64,000 nt of DNA, from the NCBI RefSeq assembly GCF_023507745.1, contig NZ_JALPZO010000172.1, positions 1 to 64,000 of the forward strand. Reading direction: 5' to 3'. This DNA comes from Vreelandella olivaria (GTDB lineage: Bacteria; Pseudomonadota; Gammaproteobacteria; Pseudomonadales; Halomonadaceae). A program made the position numbers and the translations under genes. The notes beneath the pieces are model-generated. The model saw only the letters and a list, made by a program, of their open reading frames with translations. It did no database searches and was not told the origin of the DNA. This document shows, one piece after another, positions 49,432 through 59,529 of this stretch (position 1 is the first letter of the stretch; each line of letters begins with the position of its first letter).

Positions 49432-49508
49432 CAAACCACTCGCATGTCCTGACATACCCAAATTTACACTGCCCCCATTTGGGGCATAAAAAAATACGCC
49501 CCGCTTCC

Positions 49509-49542
49509 AATCAGCTCATCCAACGACTATAACGAGCTGATT
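49509..49542 (+). repeat. Perfect 9-bp inverted repeat in the leader of the NIT-ANTAR gene
   Basis: AATCAGCTC (49509-49517) and GAGCTGATT (49534-49542) enclose a 16-base loop. A second possible pairing, GCCCTC (49647-49652) with GAGGGGGC (49677-49684), lies closer to the gene. ANTAR proteins bind paired hairpins in leaders, so self-control is possible. The 286-base gap holds no gene. Confidence 0.45.
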
Positions 49543-49717
49543 TACATCTATAAGAACGCCACTGGCGAATTAATTGCCTTTTCTTCCACGAACGGTAACA
49601 GGCGTGAATCTGTCCATGGAGTACAAGTGGACTGCGTTGCGTCTCTGCCCTCCCCTTTAGCGGGTTAACGTCTCCAGAGGGGGCCCATGTCAGGCGGCGA
49701 GTAATAAGGAAACTGTT

Positions 49718-50989
49718 ATGTCTTCAGCCCAACACCTGCTATTAACCGCCCTGCGTTGCGATATCGACAACTTACGTCACTTAGCCACCACGTCAGAAAT
49801 CGTCGGCGACATAAGCCGCTTTATCCATGTACTACAGCGTGAACGGGGCGCTTCAACCATCTACCTGGCGTCAAGAGGCAAACGGTTTAAAACCCGGCGA
49901 ATGAGTTACGTGCAACATAGTCAGGAAGCCGAAACCCTGATGCGTCAGCGACTGGAAGCGCTCAGCCAGGAGGCCAGGCCCCAGGCAACTGCCCGCCTGC
50001 TGAGACGCATCGCAACGGTATGGCTGGCGCTGGACGATCTCGATACCTTGCGACGCGCCATTGACACATTTGCCATTTCCCCTGATGCAGCGACTCAGGC
50101 ATTTAACCACTTAATCAGTGGATTGCTCGCGATTGTATTTGAAGCTGCGGACACCTCCGCAGACCTGGACGTCACCCGGGCGCTGGTCGCCATTTTTCAC
50201 CTCATGCAGGGTAAAGAACTGGCAGGCCAAGAACGTGCCTGTGGAGCCTTCGGCTTTACCCATGGACATTTCGATAATGCGCATCGCGAGCTACTCAACA
50301 AACTGGTTCATGACCAACAGCGCTGCTTCGACACCTTTGTCGAATTTGCCACGCCCGAGGCACAGCGTTCCTGGCATCAGACGCTCTCTCAACGCACACT
50401 GGCAGGTATCAATCAGCTTCGCGATATCGCCTGCCAGCGCACTCAACACCAAACGGCTATCGGCGACACACTGGGCGAAACGTGGTACGAGCTCACCACG
50501 CTTCGTATTGATAGTATCAAAGAGGTGGAAGACACGCTTAACTCTCAGTTAGCGGCATTGTGCCACCGCAAAATAGCCACGGCACAATCAGACCTTGAAC
50601 AGCTTAAAGCAGAGCCCAGCCAACACGTTCCAGCCCCCTGCGAACAGTTGCTGGCATTAAGCGCCACGCAACCATTAGGTGACCTGACGGCCAACGCTTT
50701 AACCTCTCCACTGGGTCGTTCGCTGATTGAGCTCACCCATGCACACTCCAGCCGCCTGCAGGGCCTTAGCGATGAACTGGAAAACACCCGTAAGGCACTG
50801 CGCGAACGCAAACTGATTGAACGCGCCAAAGGGCTAATCATGGCTCACCAGGCGATGACAGAAGAGGAGGCCTATCAATTTCTGCGCAAAACGTCGATGG
50901 ATCAAAGTAAAAGCATGGCCGATATGGCACAGTCTATTCTTGACCTTTCAGCCATGCTGCAGCGTAAAGAGGAAAAACACATGCGCTAG
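49718..50989 (+). CDS. NIT-ANTAR nitrate-responsive antiterminator (NasR-like)
   Basis: RNA-binding antiterminator of 423 residues. Residues about 40-280 form the helical NIT sensor (FIHVLQRERGASTIYLASRG, then FHLMQGKELAGQERACGAFGF). The C-terminal ANTAR domain (about 350-415, RKLIERAKGLIMAHQAMTEEEAYQFLRKTSMDQSK) binds two-hairpin leader RNA. NasR normally sits beside nitrate-assimilation genes, whereas none are present here. The target is probably elsewhere in the genome, or is its own leader. Confidence 0.9.
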   Translation: MSSAQHLLLTALRCDIDNLRHLATTSEIVGDISRFIHVLQRERGASTIYLASRGKRFKTRRMSYVQHSQEAETLMRQRLEALSQEARPQATARLLRRIATVWLALDDLDTLRRAIDTFAISPDAATQAFNHLISGLLAIVFEAADTSADLDVTRALVAIFHLMQGKELAGQERACGAFGFTHGHFDNAHRELLNKLVHDQQRCFDTFVEFATPEAQRSWHQTLSQRTLAGINQLRDIACQRTQHQTAIGDTLGETWYELTTLRIDSIKEVEDTLNSQLAALCHRKIATAQSDLEQLKAEPSQHVPAPCEQLLALSATQPLGDLTANALTSPLGRSLIELTHAHSSRLQGLSDELENTRKALRERKLIERAKGLIMAHQAMTEEEAYQFLRKTSMDQSKSMADMAQSILDLSAMLQRKEEKHMR

Positions 50990-51082
50990 GTCATAGGTCA
51001 TTACCAGACCTTGTTTGCAAGATTTGCGCTCATTGACCATGCTGATTATTAACCCATTTGGATGAGCAAGGAGCGCAACCCA

Positions 51083-51766
51083 ATGCAACACCGCGTACTG
51101 CTGATCACTGGCGCCTCAAGCGGCATCGGTGCTGCCACTGCACGCGCTGCATCACGCGAGGGCTACCAGCTGGTGCTTGCTGCCCGCTCTGCTGATAAAT
51201 TAACCACCCTATCCCAAGAGCTGGGGCCGGAAAACACCCTCGCCTGTGAGTTGGATGTCACCGATATGGCGCAGCAGAAAGCCATGGTGGAACAGTGTTT
51301 GGAGACCTTTGGGCGCCTGGATGCCGTTTTTGCCAACGCAGGACGCGGCGGCACCCCTGGCGGCTTTAGTAACGCCGACCACAATACATGGCGAGAGATG
51401 ATACTCACTAATATCTACGGGGTAGGGCTCACGATACAAGCGTGCCTGCCAGCGTTAAAACGCAGTAAAGGGCATATACTACTTACCGGTTCAGCGGCTG
51501 GCCGTACAACAATCCCTGGCTCAATGTATAGCGCAACCAAGTGGGCCGTCACCGGTATAGGCTATAACTTGCGGGAGGAGTTACGCGGTTCAGGCATGCG
51601 TGTCACCTTGATTGAGCCAGGCATGGTCGATACTCCCTTCTTTGACGAGCCTCCGGAGTATGCACTTAAAGATCGGGATATTGCTAACGCAGTCATCTAC
51701 GCCCTGGCCCAACCAGCCCACGTGGATGTTAATGAAATACTTATTCGCCCCACACCGACCGAATAA
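51083..51766 (+). CDS. Short-chain dehydrogenase/reductase (SDR)
   Basis: NAD(P)-dependent oxidoreductase of 227 residues from ATG 51083, which has AAGGAG nine bases upstream; a start seven codons earlier is possible. The classical SDR set is present: TGASSGIG (9-16), NAG in FANAGRG, and YSATK (Y149, K153). It resembles the YdfG/clavaldehyde-dehydrogenase-like group. Substrate unknown. Upstream of an LLM oxidoreductase gene on the same strand (113-base gap). Confidence 0.88.
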   Translation: MQHRVLLITGASSGIGAATARAASREGYQLVLAARSADKLTTLSQELGPENTLACELDVTDMAQQKAMVEQCLETFGRLDAVFANAGRGGTPGGFSNADHNTWREMILTNIYGVGLTIQACLPALKRSKGHILLTGSAAGRTTIPGSMYSATKWAVTGIGYNLREELRGSGMRVTLIEPGMVDTPFFDEPPEYALKDRDIANAVIYALAQPAHVDVNEILIRPTPTE

Positions 51767-51879
51767 CCCAATCGCTGGCGCCAATGCCTTGCATTTATCC
51801 CTACCCGCCCGCATAACGTTCTATTACCAAGCGTGCTAATTAACCTAGTACGCCACATCGTTAGCAATGCAGGTGACCC

Positions 51880-52872
51880 ATGAGCCAACTCGCCACCCCC
51901 GCTCTTTCTGTGCTGGATCTAGCACCTATTCGCCAGGGCGGCACAGCTGCCGAAACTTTTCACCAGACGGTTGAATTGGCACAGCGGATAGAGCAGCTCG
52001 GCTATACGCGCTACTGGCTGGCGGAGCATCACAATATTGCGGGTATTGCCAGCGCAGCAACCGCCGTGCTGATTGGCCATGTAGCCGGTCAAACCACCAC
52101 CCTGCGCGTTGGTAGTGGTGGAATTATGCTTCCCAATCATCCCCCGCTGGTAATCGCTGAGCAGTTCGGAACGCTGGAAACCCTCTATCCCGGCCGTATC
52201 GATTTGGGCCTTGGCCGGGCGCCCGGCTCAGATGGCGCCACTATGCGCGCCATGCGGCGAAGCATGCAGGCAGGTGTAGACGACTTCCCCGAACAGCTTG
52301 ATGAGCTGCGCCGCTATTTAAGTGAAGCCGAACCCCATCAGCAGGTCAAAGCGGTACCAGGACAAGGCACTCACGTACCCATCTGGCTGCTGGGTTCCAG
52401 CGGCTATAGCGCCCAACTGGCAGCCAGGCTTGGCTTGCCATTTGCCTTTGCGGCACAGTTTGCGCCGGGCTACTTATTTGAAGCACTGAGGCTCTACCGT
52501 GATAATTTCCGCCCATCGGAGCATCTCTCCAAGCCCTACGTCATGGTTGGCCTGCCCGTCATCGCGGCGGAAAACGATGCCATGGCGCACTACCTGGCCA
52601 CCACAGCCCAGCAGAAATTTCTCAACCTGATTCGCGGTAAGCCTACTCAATCTCAGCCACCGGTTGAGCACTTGGACTGGAATCCGGTTGAGCAGGCACA
52701 GGTGGGGCAGTTTTTGGGCGCCGCCATTATTGGCGGACATGACACCGTAAAGGCAGGGCTGGAAGAGTTTCAAGTACGTACAGGCGCCGATGAATTAATG
52801 CTCAATAGTGACTTCTACAATCACGCCGACCGCGTCCGTAGCTATGAAATCGTTGCGGAGGTAATGCGGTAA
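51880..52872 (+). CDS. LLM-class flavin-dependent oxidoreductase (luciferase-like, YhbW type)
   Basis: FMN-dependent monooxygenase-like protein of 330 residues with a TIM-barrel fold. Family stretches are [19 protein letters not shown] at the N-terminus, [69 protein letters not shown] and the C-terminal [22 protein letters not shown]. Physiological substrate unknown. A GGGGGC/GCCCCC hairpin (52903-52920) follows, without a T run. Confidence 0.9.
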   Translation: MSQLATPALSVLDLAPIRQGGTAAETFHQTVELAQRIEQLGYTRYWLAEHHNIAGIASAATAVLIGHVAGQTTTLRVGSGGIMLPNHPPLVIAEQFGTLETLYPGRIDLGLGRAPGSDGATMRAMRRSMQAGVDDFPEQLDELRRYLSEAEPHQQVKAVPGQGTHVPIWLLGSSGYSAQLAARLGLPFAFAAQFAPGYLFEALRLYRDNFRPSEHLSKPYVMVGLPVIAAENDAMAHYLATTAQQKFLNLIRGKPTQSQPPVEHLDWNPVEQAQVGQFLGAAIIGGHDTVKAGLEEFQVRTGADELMLNSDFYNHADRVRSYEIVAEVMR

Positions 52873-53091
52873 GTGTACAGCTGGATATCAATGGCATGTG
52901 AGGGGGGCAAATGCGCCCCCTACTTGCTACTGTCACGATGGTCGTTGTTTGAAGAGACCATGAAATTGCATTGTCTACCGTTTTAGCCACAGCCATTAAC
53001 AAATGAGTCGCGTGCCCACGCATCGTTGATGAACCTGGAGTGGCTAACGCAGCCTTTGCCATGCATTCCATTATTGCTGGAAATACTACCT

Positions 53092-53586
53092 ATGTCTCCG
53101 CTGATCTACACGCCAATGACCTATGCAGATTTCATTACATTCTGGCCTGCTTTCCAGTCGATTGTGGCGGCTGAAGAAACATACGCCATAGATCCCGACA
53201 TTACCTTGGCTGATGCCTACCACTTGTGGTGTAGCGTCCCTAAAGTCACCTTTGCGGTAAAAGATAACCAGGGCCAGTTGTTAGGTGCTTACTATTTAAA
53301 AACCAATGCTGCCGGCCCCGGAAAACACGTATGCAACTGTGGCTATATGGTGTCCCCTGCTGCACGTGGCAAAGGGGTTGCCCGCAGCATGTGCCAGCAC
53401 TCCCAACAGACCGCACGTGAACTGGGGTTTGAGGCGATGCAGTTTAACGCCGTCGTCGCAACCAATGAAGTTGCCGTCGCACTATGGCAACGTCTTGGCT
53501 TTGATATTGTCGGGACGGTTCCCAACGCTTTCAGACATGCAAAACATGGGTTAGTCGATACCTACGTGATGTACAAAGCATTATAA
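53092..53586 (+). CDS. GNAT family N-acetyltransferase
   Basis: Acetyl-CoA-dependent transferase of 164 residues. The CoA-binding loop is SPAARGKGVARSMCQHSQQTARELGF, followed by NEVAVALWQRLGFDIVGTVPNAF, typical motifs A and B. ATG 53092 is chosen because the longer frame adds residues unlike the fold; its ribosome site is weak. Acceptor substrate unknown. Single gene. Confidence 0.86.
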   Translation: MSPLIYTPMTYADFITFWPAFQSIVAAEETYAIDPDITLADAYHLWCSVPKVTFAVKDNQGQLLGAYYLKTNAAGPGKHVCNCGYMVSPAARGKGVARSMCQHSQQTARELGFEAMQFNAVVATNEVAVALWQRLGFDIVGTVPNAFRHAKHGLVDTYVMYKAL

Positions 53587-53946
53587 ATTCACTAACGCAC
53601 AGTAAAAGCCTGCAACCAGCACCGTTTACATACCAGAACGTTGCCCCACTGCCTGGTGACACAGGGTAACGCTTGCGATACGTGCCAACCCGCCAATGTA
53701 GCACTCACAAAATACAATAAAAACAATAACTAACGAAAAATTCTCATATTTAACAACAAAAACAAAACAAGGTATTCAAAGAAAATTAAACAAAATATTT
53801 AACTATACACCCACATGGTTAATTCCCAACCTTGGATCTCACACCTTATGATAATTTAATTCTCCCTATTGAATCGATTTCTTATTGCTATCGTCTAATT
53901 TCCCAAAACGTCAATAAAGACGTAGGGTAAATTCGGAGGATGCTTA
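53587..53946. other. AT-rich leader of the chemoreceptor gene
   Basis: About 360 bases without a gene, AT-rich from 53700 on with A runs. TTCGGAGGA directly precedes the chemoreceptor ATG. I could not identify a convincing flagellar sigma-28 promoter. Confidence 0.5.
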
Positions 53947-55611
53947 ATGAGGAACATCTCAGTTAAAAAGATGATTACGGGCGCATTACTTATACTATTG
54001 GCAATGATTGTGTTGGTAGGCGGTATGGGTATCAAGGAAGAGAGGGAAGCGGCCCAGCTACTCTCAGAAATTAATCAAACAAATGCTCAACAAGCCCAGG
54101 CTGCCAGCCCTGCTGAGACGAATTTAATGGAAATGCGCGTCAGGCTGGCCAGAATGGCTCAGTATTACAGTAGTGGTAATAGCAGTCGCGCTGAAACGGC
54201 GCTTCAGGAAGCGCAAAACAGCCTGAACCAAGCTGACCTACGCCTACAATCATTACTTGATATTGAACTACCGCCCAACTCGGCTCGCAGGCCACTAATA
54301 GACGACATTGTTCAGAGTTATAATAATGTAGTGACTGAAAGCCTTAGAAACGACTTATCCAATGGCCGCTTTACAGCATTAGAGGAACACCTTGACCCTA
54401 TTAACGAGCGCTTCCCTGCCTTCAGTAACGCAATTGAGCAGTTCAACAATTACGCCTTTGAAAGAGGCGAACAGATTTATGCTGATACGGTACGTGAAAG
54501 TATCATATTCAGCATAACCGTAGGAACCATTCTGCTTATTGCTATTATTCTTTATATTGCCATGCAAGTGGTTATTAATCGGATTTTCATTACTCCCCTG
54601 CAACGTGCTGTACAAATTTGCGAGAATATCGCCAAGGGGGATCTGACCAGCCATATTGATGATCGCGGTAAGAATGAAATAGGCCGGCTTTATAGCGCCA
54701 TGGATGATATGCAGAGCCGCCTGGAAGATATGATCAGTACGTTAAATCAAAGCAGTGAAGCGGTTGCCAGCAGCTCCAAACAGATCGCAAGCGGCAGTCA
54801 GGACCTGGCCTCGCGTACTGAAGAGCAGGCTGCCGCCTTACAACAAACCGCTGCCAGTATGGATGAAATTTCCTCCATCGTGCGCCAGAACGCTGAAACC
54901 GCCAGTCAGGCAGAACTGCTCACCCAGGATGCATCGCGCAAAGCAGAGACCGGTAAACAGGAGTCTGGGCAAACCAACCACTTAATGCGGGATCTGGAAG
55001 CCAGTTCCCAAAAAGTGAACGAGATCATCCAGGTTATTGACTCCATTGCGTTCCAAACCAATATCCTGGCACTTAACGCTTCCGTTGAAGCTGCACGGGC
55101 TGGCGAGCATGGTCGAGGCTTTGCGGTAGTGGCAAGCGAGGTTCGTTCACTTGCCACCAAAACATCAAACTCTTCCAAAGAGATCCGTACAATGATTGAG
55201 GATATCTCTACACGTATCGCCGAAGGCGCCAACCAGGCGCTCAAAAACGGAGAAAGCATGGACGAAATAAACCAGGCGATTCTGCGTGTTACCGATATGA
55301 TGCAGGAGTTGGCACTCGCCGCTAAAGAGCAGGAATCAGGCATTAGCCAGATTAGCACTGCCGTGGCGCAGATGGATTCCGCCACCCAGGAAAACGTCTC
55401 TCTGGTTGAGGAAACCAGCACCGCTTCCTCAGCCCTGGAAGAAGAAGCAGCTCGATTGGCCGAGTTGGTAATGACCTTTAAATTAAACCACTCTGGACGC
55501 GCCTCCCTCTCTTCAACACCAGCAGCACCGTTGCAACGCCCGCCTATGAAGTCAAAAACACCAGCGATTACTCAACCGCGTACTGCGGAACCGCAGTGGG
55601 AAGAGTTTTAA
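53947..55611 (+). CDS. Methyl-accepting chemotaxis protein with CheR-tether pentapeptide
   Basis: Transmembrane chemoreceptor of 554 residues. TM1 is at about 10-28, then a periplasmic four-helix-type ligand domain (about 30-185), TM2 at about 188-210, HAMP (about 212-265) and the cytoplasmic signalling coiled coil with the conserved tip [25 protein letters not shown] proline-rich linker ends in QWEEF, matching the xWxxF tether that recruits methyltransferase CheR in high-abundance receptors such as Tar/Tsr. Ligand unknown. No che genes are nearby. Confidence 0.95.
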   Translation: MRNISVKKMITGALLILLAMIVLVGGMGIKEEREAAQLLSEINQTNAQQAQAASPAETNLMEMRVRLARMAQYYSSGNSSRAETALQEAQNSLNQADLRLQSLLDIELPPNSARRPLIDDIVQSYNNVVTESLRNDLSNGRFTALEEHLDPINERFPAFSNAIEQFNNYAFERGEQIYADTVRESIIFSITVGTILLIAIILYIAMQVVINRIFITPLQRAVQICENIAKGDLTSHIDDRGKNEIGRLYSAMDDMQSRLEDMISTLNQSSEAVASSSKQIASGSQDLASRTEEQAAALQQTAASMDEISSIVRQNAETASQAELLTQDASRKAETGKQESGQTNHLMRDLEASSQKVNEIIQVIDSIAFQTNILALNASVEAARAGEHGRGFAVVASEVRSLATKTSNSSKEIRTMIEDISTRIAEGANQALKNGESMDEINQAILRVTDMMQELALAAKEQESGISQISTAVAQMDSATQENVSLVEETSTASSALEEEAARLAELVMTFKLNHSGRASLSSTPAAPLQRPPMKSKTPAITQPRTAEPQWEEF

Positions 55612-55653
55612 TGGTTAACGCGTGAACAGGAGTTGAGCGCACCGTGTATTTTT

Positions 55654-55715
55654 CCACCCTATCGGATAGGTTAAGGGTACTCAGACAGGCGTCCCACAAC
55701 ACTATGATAGGGTGG
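55654..55715. repeat. 10-bp inverted repeat between convergent genes
   Basis: CCACCCTATC (55654-55663) and GATAGGGTGG (55706-55715) are perfect arms with a 42-base loop, and the left arm also forms a small local hairpin (CCTATCGGATAGG). It may end both convergent transcripts or be a REP-like repeat. Confidence 0.55.
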
Positions 55716-55750
55716 CAAACAGACACAACTGATGACCACAGCACGGGCAG

Positions 55751-56299
55751 TCAGCGTAAACAGCGCTGAAGCTGCTCTTCCACAGTCGCATCTCCTAACG
55801 CATTCAAATGGGTGATATTACGCTCAGGGATAAGCGAGGTGTCCCCGTAAAAGGCAATCGCCTTTTCCACACTGGCTTCACGCAGTAGATGTACCATTGC
55901 GTAGGGTGAACGGTTCGTATAGTTGGCCACATCATCAGGTCCAGCATCAGCAAAGCAGTAATCCGGGTGAAACGTTGCCAGCTGATACGTTCCCTCATAC
56001 CCCTGCTCGGCCAGCAGGCTTTCCGCCAACTCCACATAGTCTAAATAGTGGTCGAAACTTTTAAACAGAGTGGGAAACACCAGCAACGTTGTTTCTGTTT
56101 CCGGATGTTCGTTTAACCACTCAATTTCAGCGACAAGTTCTTCCAGCGCCACCTCCATTTTTTTCGAGCGTACTACCCCAACCCGGATGCTGCTGCGCTC
56201 CAGCTCGCGGCTGGCGAAAGGGCAAATATTGTGCTCCACAATAAATGAACGCACCCATGCCAACGTCTGCTCGGCAATTTTATTATCTGTTTCCTGCAT
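55751..56299 (-). CDS. DUF1415 family protein
   Basis: Conserved protein of 182 residues, found in many proteobacteria and of unknown function. Characteristic stretches are the N-terminal WVRSFIVEHNICPFA, TTLLVFPTLFKSFDHYLDYVELAESLL, YQLATFHPDYCFADAGPDDVANYTNRSPYAMVHLLRE and the C-terminal NITHLNALG. Conserved Cys and His residues (NICPF, FHPDYCF) suggest metal or redox activity, but this is only inference. AGGGGG lies four bases before the ATG. Confidence 0.87.
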   Translation of the reverse strand: MQETDNKIAEQTLAWVRSFIVEHNICPFASRELERSSIRVGVVRSKKMEVALEELVAEIEWLNEHPETETTLLVFPTLFKSFDHYLDYVELAESLLAEQGYEGTYQLATFHPDYCFADAGPDDVANYTNRSPYAMVHLLREASVEKAIAFYGDTSLIPERNITHLNALGDATVEEQLQRCLR

Positions 56300-56377
56300 C
56301 GTGCCCCCTAGTTGCCACGCCCACCAGTGGCAGACTCATTGAGTGGACCAGTGTACATGCAGGTAACACTGAATGCT

Positions 56378-57046
56378 TCAGGCATGCTTCTGATAACGCG
56401 CCAATGCCACATCGTAGGATTTGTGAATATGATCATCCATCAGTGCCCGGGCCGCTTTGGCATCGCGCTGCAAAGCCAGTTCGACTAACTTATGATGCTG
56501 GTCATCCAACTCCTGTCGAATCGTCGGGATTTTAGGGCCAAGCCGGCGATACCGATCAAACTGGTCGTGTAGCTGCTCAATAAACCGTAATAGCCACACT
56601 GAACCGCAAGGCGCCACTAGCGTGCGATGAAAGTGGCTATGCAATTGCTCCCACTCTTCGCCCTTATCCAGCGTGACATCTGTGCGCCTTAAGCGGTGTG
56701 CCGCCGCCAACAGATCCGCTTCCCATAACGCATCGCCATGTGCAATGGCCCGCTCAAGCGCCATGCCTTCAAGCTCCAGCCGCATCTGAGCAATGTCGTC
56801 TAACTCATTTCGGGAAAGCTTGGGGACTCTAAACCCGCGCTGATTCTCCTGGGTAAGCAGGCCATAAGCCGCTAATTTGTTCAGGGCCTCACGCAGAGGG
56901 CTAAGTCCTACCTGGTACTGCTCCTTTAGCGTATTGATAGCAAGCTTTTCACCCGCAGCAAAACGCCCACTAATCAGATCCTTGCGCAATGTATCGTAGA
57001 TACGGCTTGATGATGTGCCTACGGGAGGCTGGATAGGGTTATTCAT
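56378..57046 (-). CDS. GntR-family regulator (FadR/FCD subfamily)
   Basis: Transcriptional regulator of 222 residues: winged helix (about 10-75, KLAINTLKEQYQVGLSPLREALNKLAAYGLL) and all-helical FCD ligand domain (about 85-215) with the metal-binding type residues D, H, H in the HFHRTL and DDQHHKLVELAL segments. ATG 57046 with AAGGA eight bases upstream is preferred over a start 35 codons earlier. It is divergent from the chr-tct-ggt block, which it probably controls in answer to a carboxylic-acid ligand. Confidence 0.9.
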   Translation of the reverse strand: MNNPIQPPVGTSSSRIYDTLRKDLISGRFAAGEKLAINTLKEQYQVGLSPLREALNKLAAYGLLTQENQRGFRVPKLSRNELDDIAQMRLELEGMALERAIAHGDALWEADLLAAAHRLRRTDVTLDKGEEWEQLHSHFHRTLVAPCGSVWLLRFIEQLHDQFDRYRRLGPKIPTIRQELDDQHHKLVELALQRDAKAARALMDDHIHKSYDVALARYQKHA

Positions 57047-57186
57047 TGCGGGTTCCTTTTGCAAACCTTCACGTTGTCTGCTCTCAAATGCGTTTTCCCA
57101 ATGGGTTGCACCTGCCTCGATGGTGTATGTGCAGGCATGATTTGCCGCCAAGTGTTGACGCCTCTCTCAAGCCTCACTTATATTCT

Positions 57187-57200
57187 ATTTTAGATAAAAT
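57187..57200. promoter_or_regulatory. Candidate GntR operator
   Basis: ATTTTAGATAAAAT has perfect 6-base arms in the 233-base divergent region between the GntR gene and the first CHR gene. It lies within a very AT-rich stretch likely to contain both promoters. Confidence 0.35.
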
Positions 57201-57279
57201 AATCGATTTTTTAATATACAAACGATAAACAGGTATCTCTCATGTATGTGATCATGCCCTTTAACCGAGTGCCGCATCA

Positions 57280-57837
57280 ATGAAGCAGACGGCACTATTT
57301 TGGGCGTTTTTCCGAGTCGGTATTTTCGGTTTTGGCGGCGGCCCCTCCATGATTCCGCTAGTTCATGCCGAGGTGGTCAAACGACACCAGTGGCTAAACG
57401 ATGAGGAGTTTGCTGACGTCCTCGCCATTGGTAATGCACTGCCTGGGCCTATCGCCACCAAAATGCCAGGATATATCGGCTACCGTGTGGCGGGAATCAG
57501 TGGTTGCATTATTTCAGTAATCGCCTTAATCCTGCCAATGATCATCGCAATGATTATCATGTTAGGCATATTCAGCCGATACCGCGATGTGGCCTGGATC
57601 CGTGGTATGGGGCAAGCGGTTATCCCGGTGGTGATGGTCATGCTGGGCCAGTTGACCTGGGATTTTTTTGACAAATCCAAAGCAGCACTTGGCTGGCTGA
57701 CAAGCGCGCTGATGGCCATTGTAGCTGGCGGTTTGATTTATTGGCTTGGAGTACACCCAGGCTGGGTAATTGGTGCCATTCTACTGACAGCACTACTGCG
57801 GCCAAACCATAAAAAACGTGCGGAGGGCTCAGCGTGA
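57280..57837 (+). CDS. Short-chain CHR (chromate-type) transporter, N-type half
   Basis: Membrane protein of 185 residues, one CHR domain, about six helices. CHR landmarks are FGFGGGPSMIPLVHAEVV (about 16-33) and AIGNALPGPIATKMPGYIGY. Two half-size CHR proteins together equal one ChrA. Chromate or sulfate transport is known for the family, but the link with a gamma-glutamyltransferase and a TTT system suggests another anion here. It overlaps the second half gene by four bases. Confidence 0.9.
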   Translation: MKQTALFWAFFRVGIFGFGGGPSMIPLVHAEVVKRHQWLNDEEFADVLAIGNALPGPIATKMPGYIGYRVAGISGCIISVIALILPMIIAMIIMLGIFSRYRDVAWIRGMGQAVIPVVMVMLGQLTWDFFDKSKAALGWLTSALMAIVAGGLIYWLGVHPGWVIGAILLTALLRPNHKKRAEGSA

Positions 57838-58364
57838 TCTATTGGGAGCTCTTCCTGGCCTTTTTTATCCCCAACATCATCGGGTATGGCGGTGGCCCGG
57901 CCATTATCCCTTTAATTGAAACAGAAGTGGTTGGCCGTTACGGCTGGATGACTTCGCAGGAATTTGCCGAAACGCTGGCTTTGGGAAACGCGCTGCCAAG
58001 CCCTATTGCAACCAAAATGGCCGGTTATGTGGGCTATGAGGTAGCGGGCATTGGCGGCGCCATAGTCGCGGTTGCTGCAACAGTGGTGCCCTCACTACTT
58101 CTTATGCTGGGTGCCTTGGGGCTGCTTTACCGGCACCGGGACTCACCGCGGGTAAAGCGCATGAGCCAATGGGTCCGCCCCGTTATCGCCATGATGATGG
58201 CATGGCTGACACTTGGCTTCTTCCTGGAGAGTATGGATGCCAGCGGCGCCGTACACACAATCATCATCGGCGTAGTGGCCGCTGTCGCGCTCGTGGGCTT
58301 TAAGACTCACCCTGCTTTTGTCGTCTTCGGCGCATTGATCTATGGAGGTCTATTGCTAGGCTGA
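57834..58364 (+). CDS. Short-chain CHR (chromate-type) transporter, C-type half
   Basis: Second CHR-domain protein, 176 residues, starting with GTG inside the stop region of the first (GTGA overlap). YGGGPAIIPLIETEVV and ALGNALPSPIATKMAGYVGYEVAG repeat the CHR motifs. The coupled pair probably forms a heterodimer with opposite orientation. It is followed by the TctC gene after 111 bases. Confidence 0.9.
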   Translation: MIYWELFLAFFIPNIIGYGGGPAIIPLIETEVVGRYGWMTSQEFAETLALGNALPSPIATKMAGYVGYEVAGIGGAIVAVAATVVPSLLLMLGALGLLYRHRDSPRVKRMSQWVRPVIAMMMAWLTLGFFLESMDASGAVHTIIIGVVAAVALVGFKTHPAFVVFGALIYGGLLLG

Positions 58365-58475
58365 TCTGATACTTCACCAACGATAATAAGAACCCGGTAT
58401 GGAACCACGCGCTCACCATACCGCTGCCAACCGGCAGCGGCACACACCAACTCAATCCTACCAAGGTGTATAAGA

Positions 58476-59456
58476 ATGACGCGTTCAAAACTTACTCTAA
58501 ATACGACCCTCGCAGCCATTGGATTGGCGTCCAGCCTGGCGATAACCTCAACAGCCCATGCGGATTACCCAGAGCAGGATATTCGCTTGATCATCCCCTA
58601 CGGGCCGGGTGGTGCAACGGATATTCTCTTTCGGTTGATTTCACAGGAAGCTGAAAAAACACTGGGAGCCTCGATCATTCCTGTCAATATGGCAGGCGCG
58701 GGAGCCACATTGGGGTCACGCAATGTAAAAGATGCCGCTCCAGACGGCTACACACTGCTTGGCAGTCATGACACCATTGCACTTTCCAAACTCGCAGGGA
58801 CCGTCGACTACTCATTTGATGCATTTGAGCCTGTCGCCCTGCTGACCCAAACCATCAATATCCCGGCATCTCATTCCAACCATGCAGTACAGAGCGCAGA
58901 CCAGATCGCCGACTATGTCCGCGACAATCCTGGGCAGGTGCGCTTCAGTATGATCCCCAGTTCCACCGACCACTTTTTCTGGGCGCAGTTTTTTCAGGAA
59001 ACGGGCATCGATATGGCAGATGTTCGCCTGGTCGGATACCCGGATACCGGTGAACAGGTTTCCGCATTGATGGCAGAAGAAATTGACTTTGCGATGTTCA
59101 ACCTGCCGTCAGGCGGTGCTTTTTTTGAAGATGGAACGTTCCGCGCCCTGGGCATTGCCCACCCGGAGCGCCTTGACAGTATGCCCGATGTGCCCACCCT
59201 GCGTGAGCTGGGCATTGAGATGGATCACTCTACCAGCCGCGGTATTTTTGCCCCACTGGGCACACCACAGGACGTATTGGATACGCTTGCTGACGCCTAT
59301 GGCACCGCCCTCGAAAATGAACAGGTACAAAGCCGCATCGAAAACGAGTTTGGTTCTGTCGTGCGCTTCCTTGCCGGAGAAGATTACCAGGCATTCTTAA
59401 CTGAAAATGAGGCGGCACTCTCTGCCGCCGCCGAGAACATCGACTTTCAGAACTAA
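58476..59456 (+). CDS. tctC: TTT substrate-binding protein (TctC/Bug family)
   Basis: Periplasmic receptor of a tripartite tricarboxylate transporter, 326 residues. The signal peptide is cleaved near AHA-DYP (residue 29). Bug-family features are IRLIIPYGPGGATDILFR (about 36-53), the PDGYTLL beta strand and MPDVPTLRELG. The family binds carboxylates and amino-acid derivatives; the exact ligand is unknown. It heads the tctC-B-A genes. Confidence 0.92.
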   Translation: MTRSKLTLNTTLAAIGLASSLAITSTAHADYPEQDIRLIIPYGPGGATDILFRLISQEAEKTLGASIIPVNMAGAGATLGSRNVKDAAPDGYTLLGSHDTIALSKLAGTVDYSFDAFEPVALLTQTINIPASHSNHAVQSADQIADYVRDNPGQVRFSMIPSSTDHFFWAQFFQETGIDMADVRLVGYPDTGEQVSALMAEEIDFAMFNLPSGGAFFEDGTFRALGIAHPERLDSMPDVPTLRELGIEMDHSTSRGIFAPLGTPQDVLDTLADAYGTALENEQVQSRIENEFGSVVRFLAGEDYQAFLTENEAALSAAAENIDFQN

Positions 59457-59529
59457 CGCCTAACGTTAATTTTTCAAGCTAACGTTCCCAGTGGCTCTTG
59501 AGTCCTGGGAGCGCCTGGAGGCATCGCTA

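Noticed and set aside
49470-49495. CCCC-ATTT-GGGG hairpin after the patatin gene as a terminator
   Set aside because: It is followed by A residues, not T, on the plus strand, and on the minus strand the T run precedes the stem.
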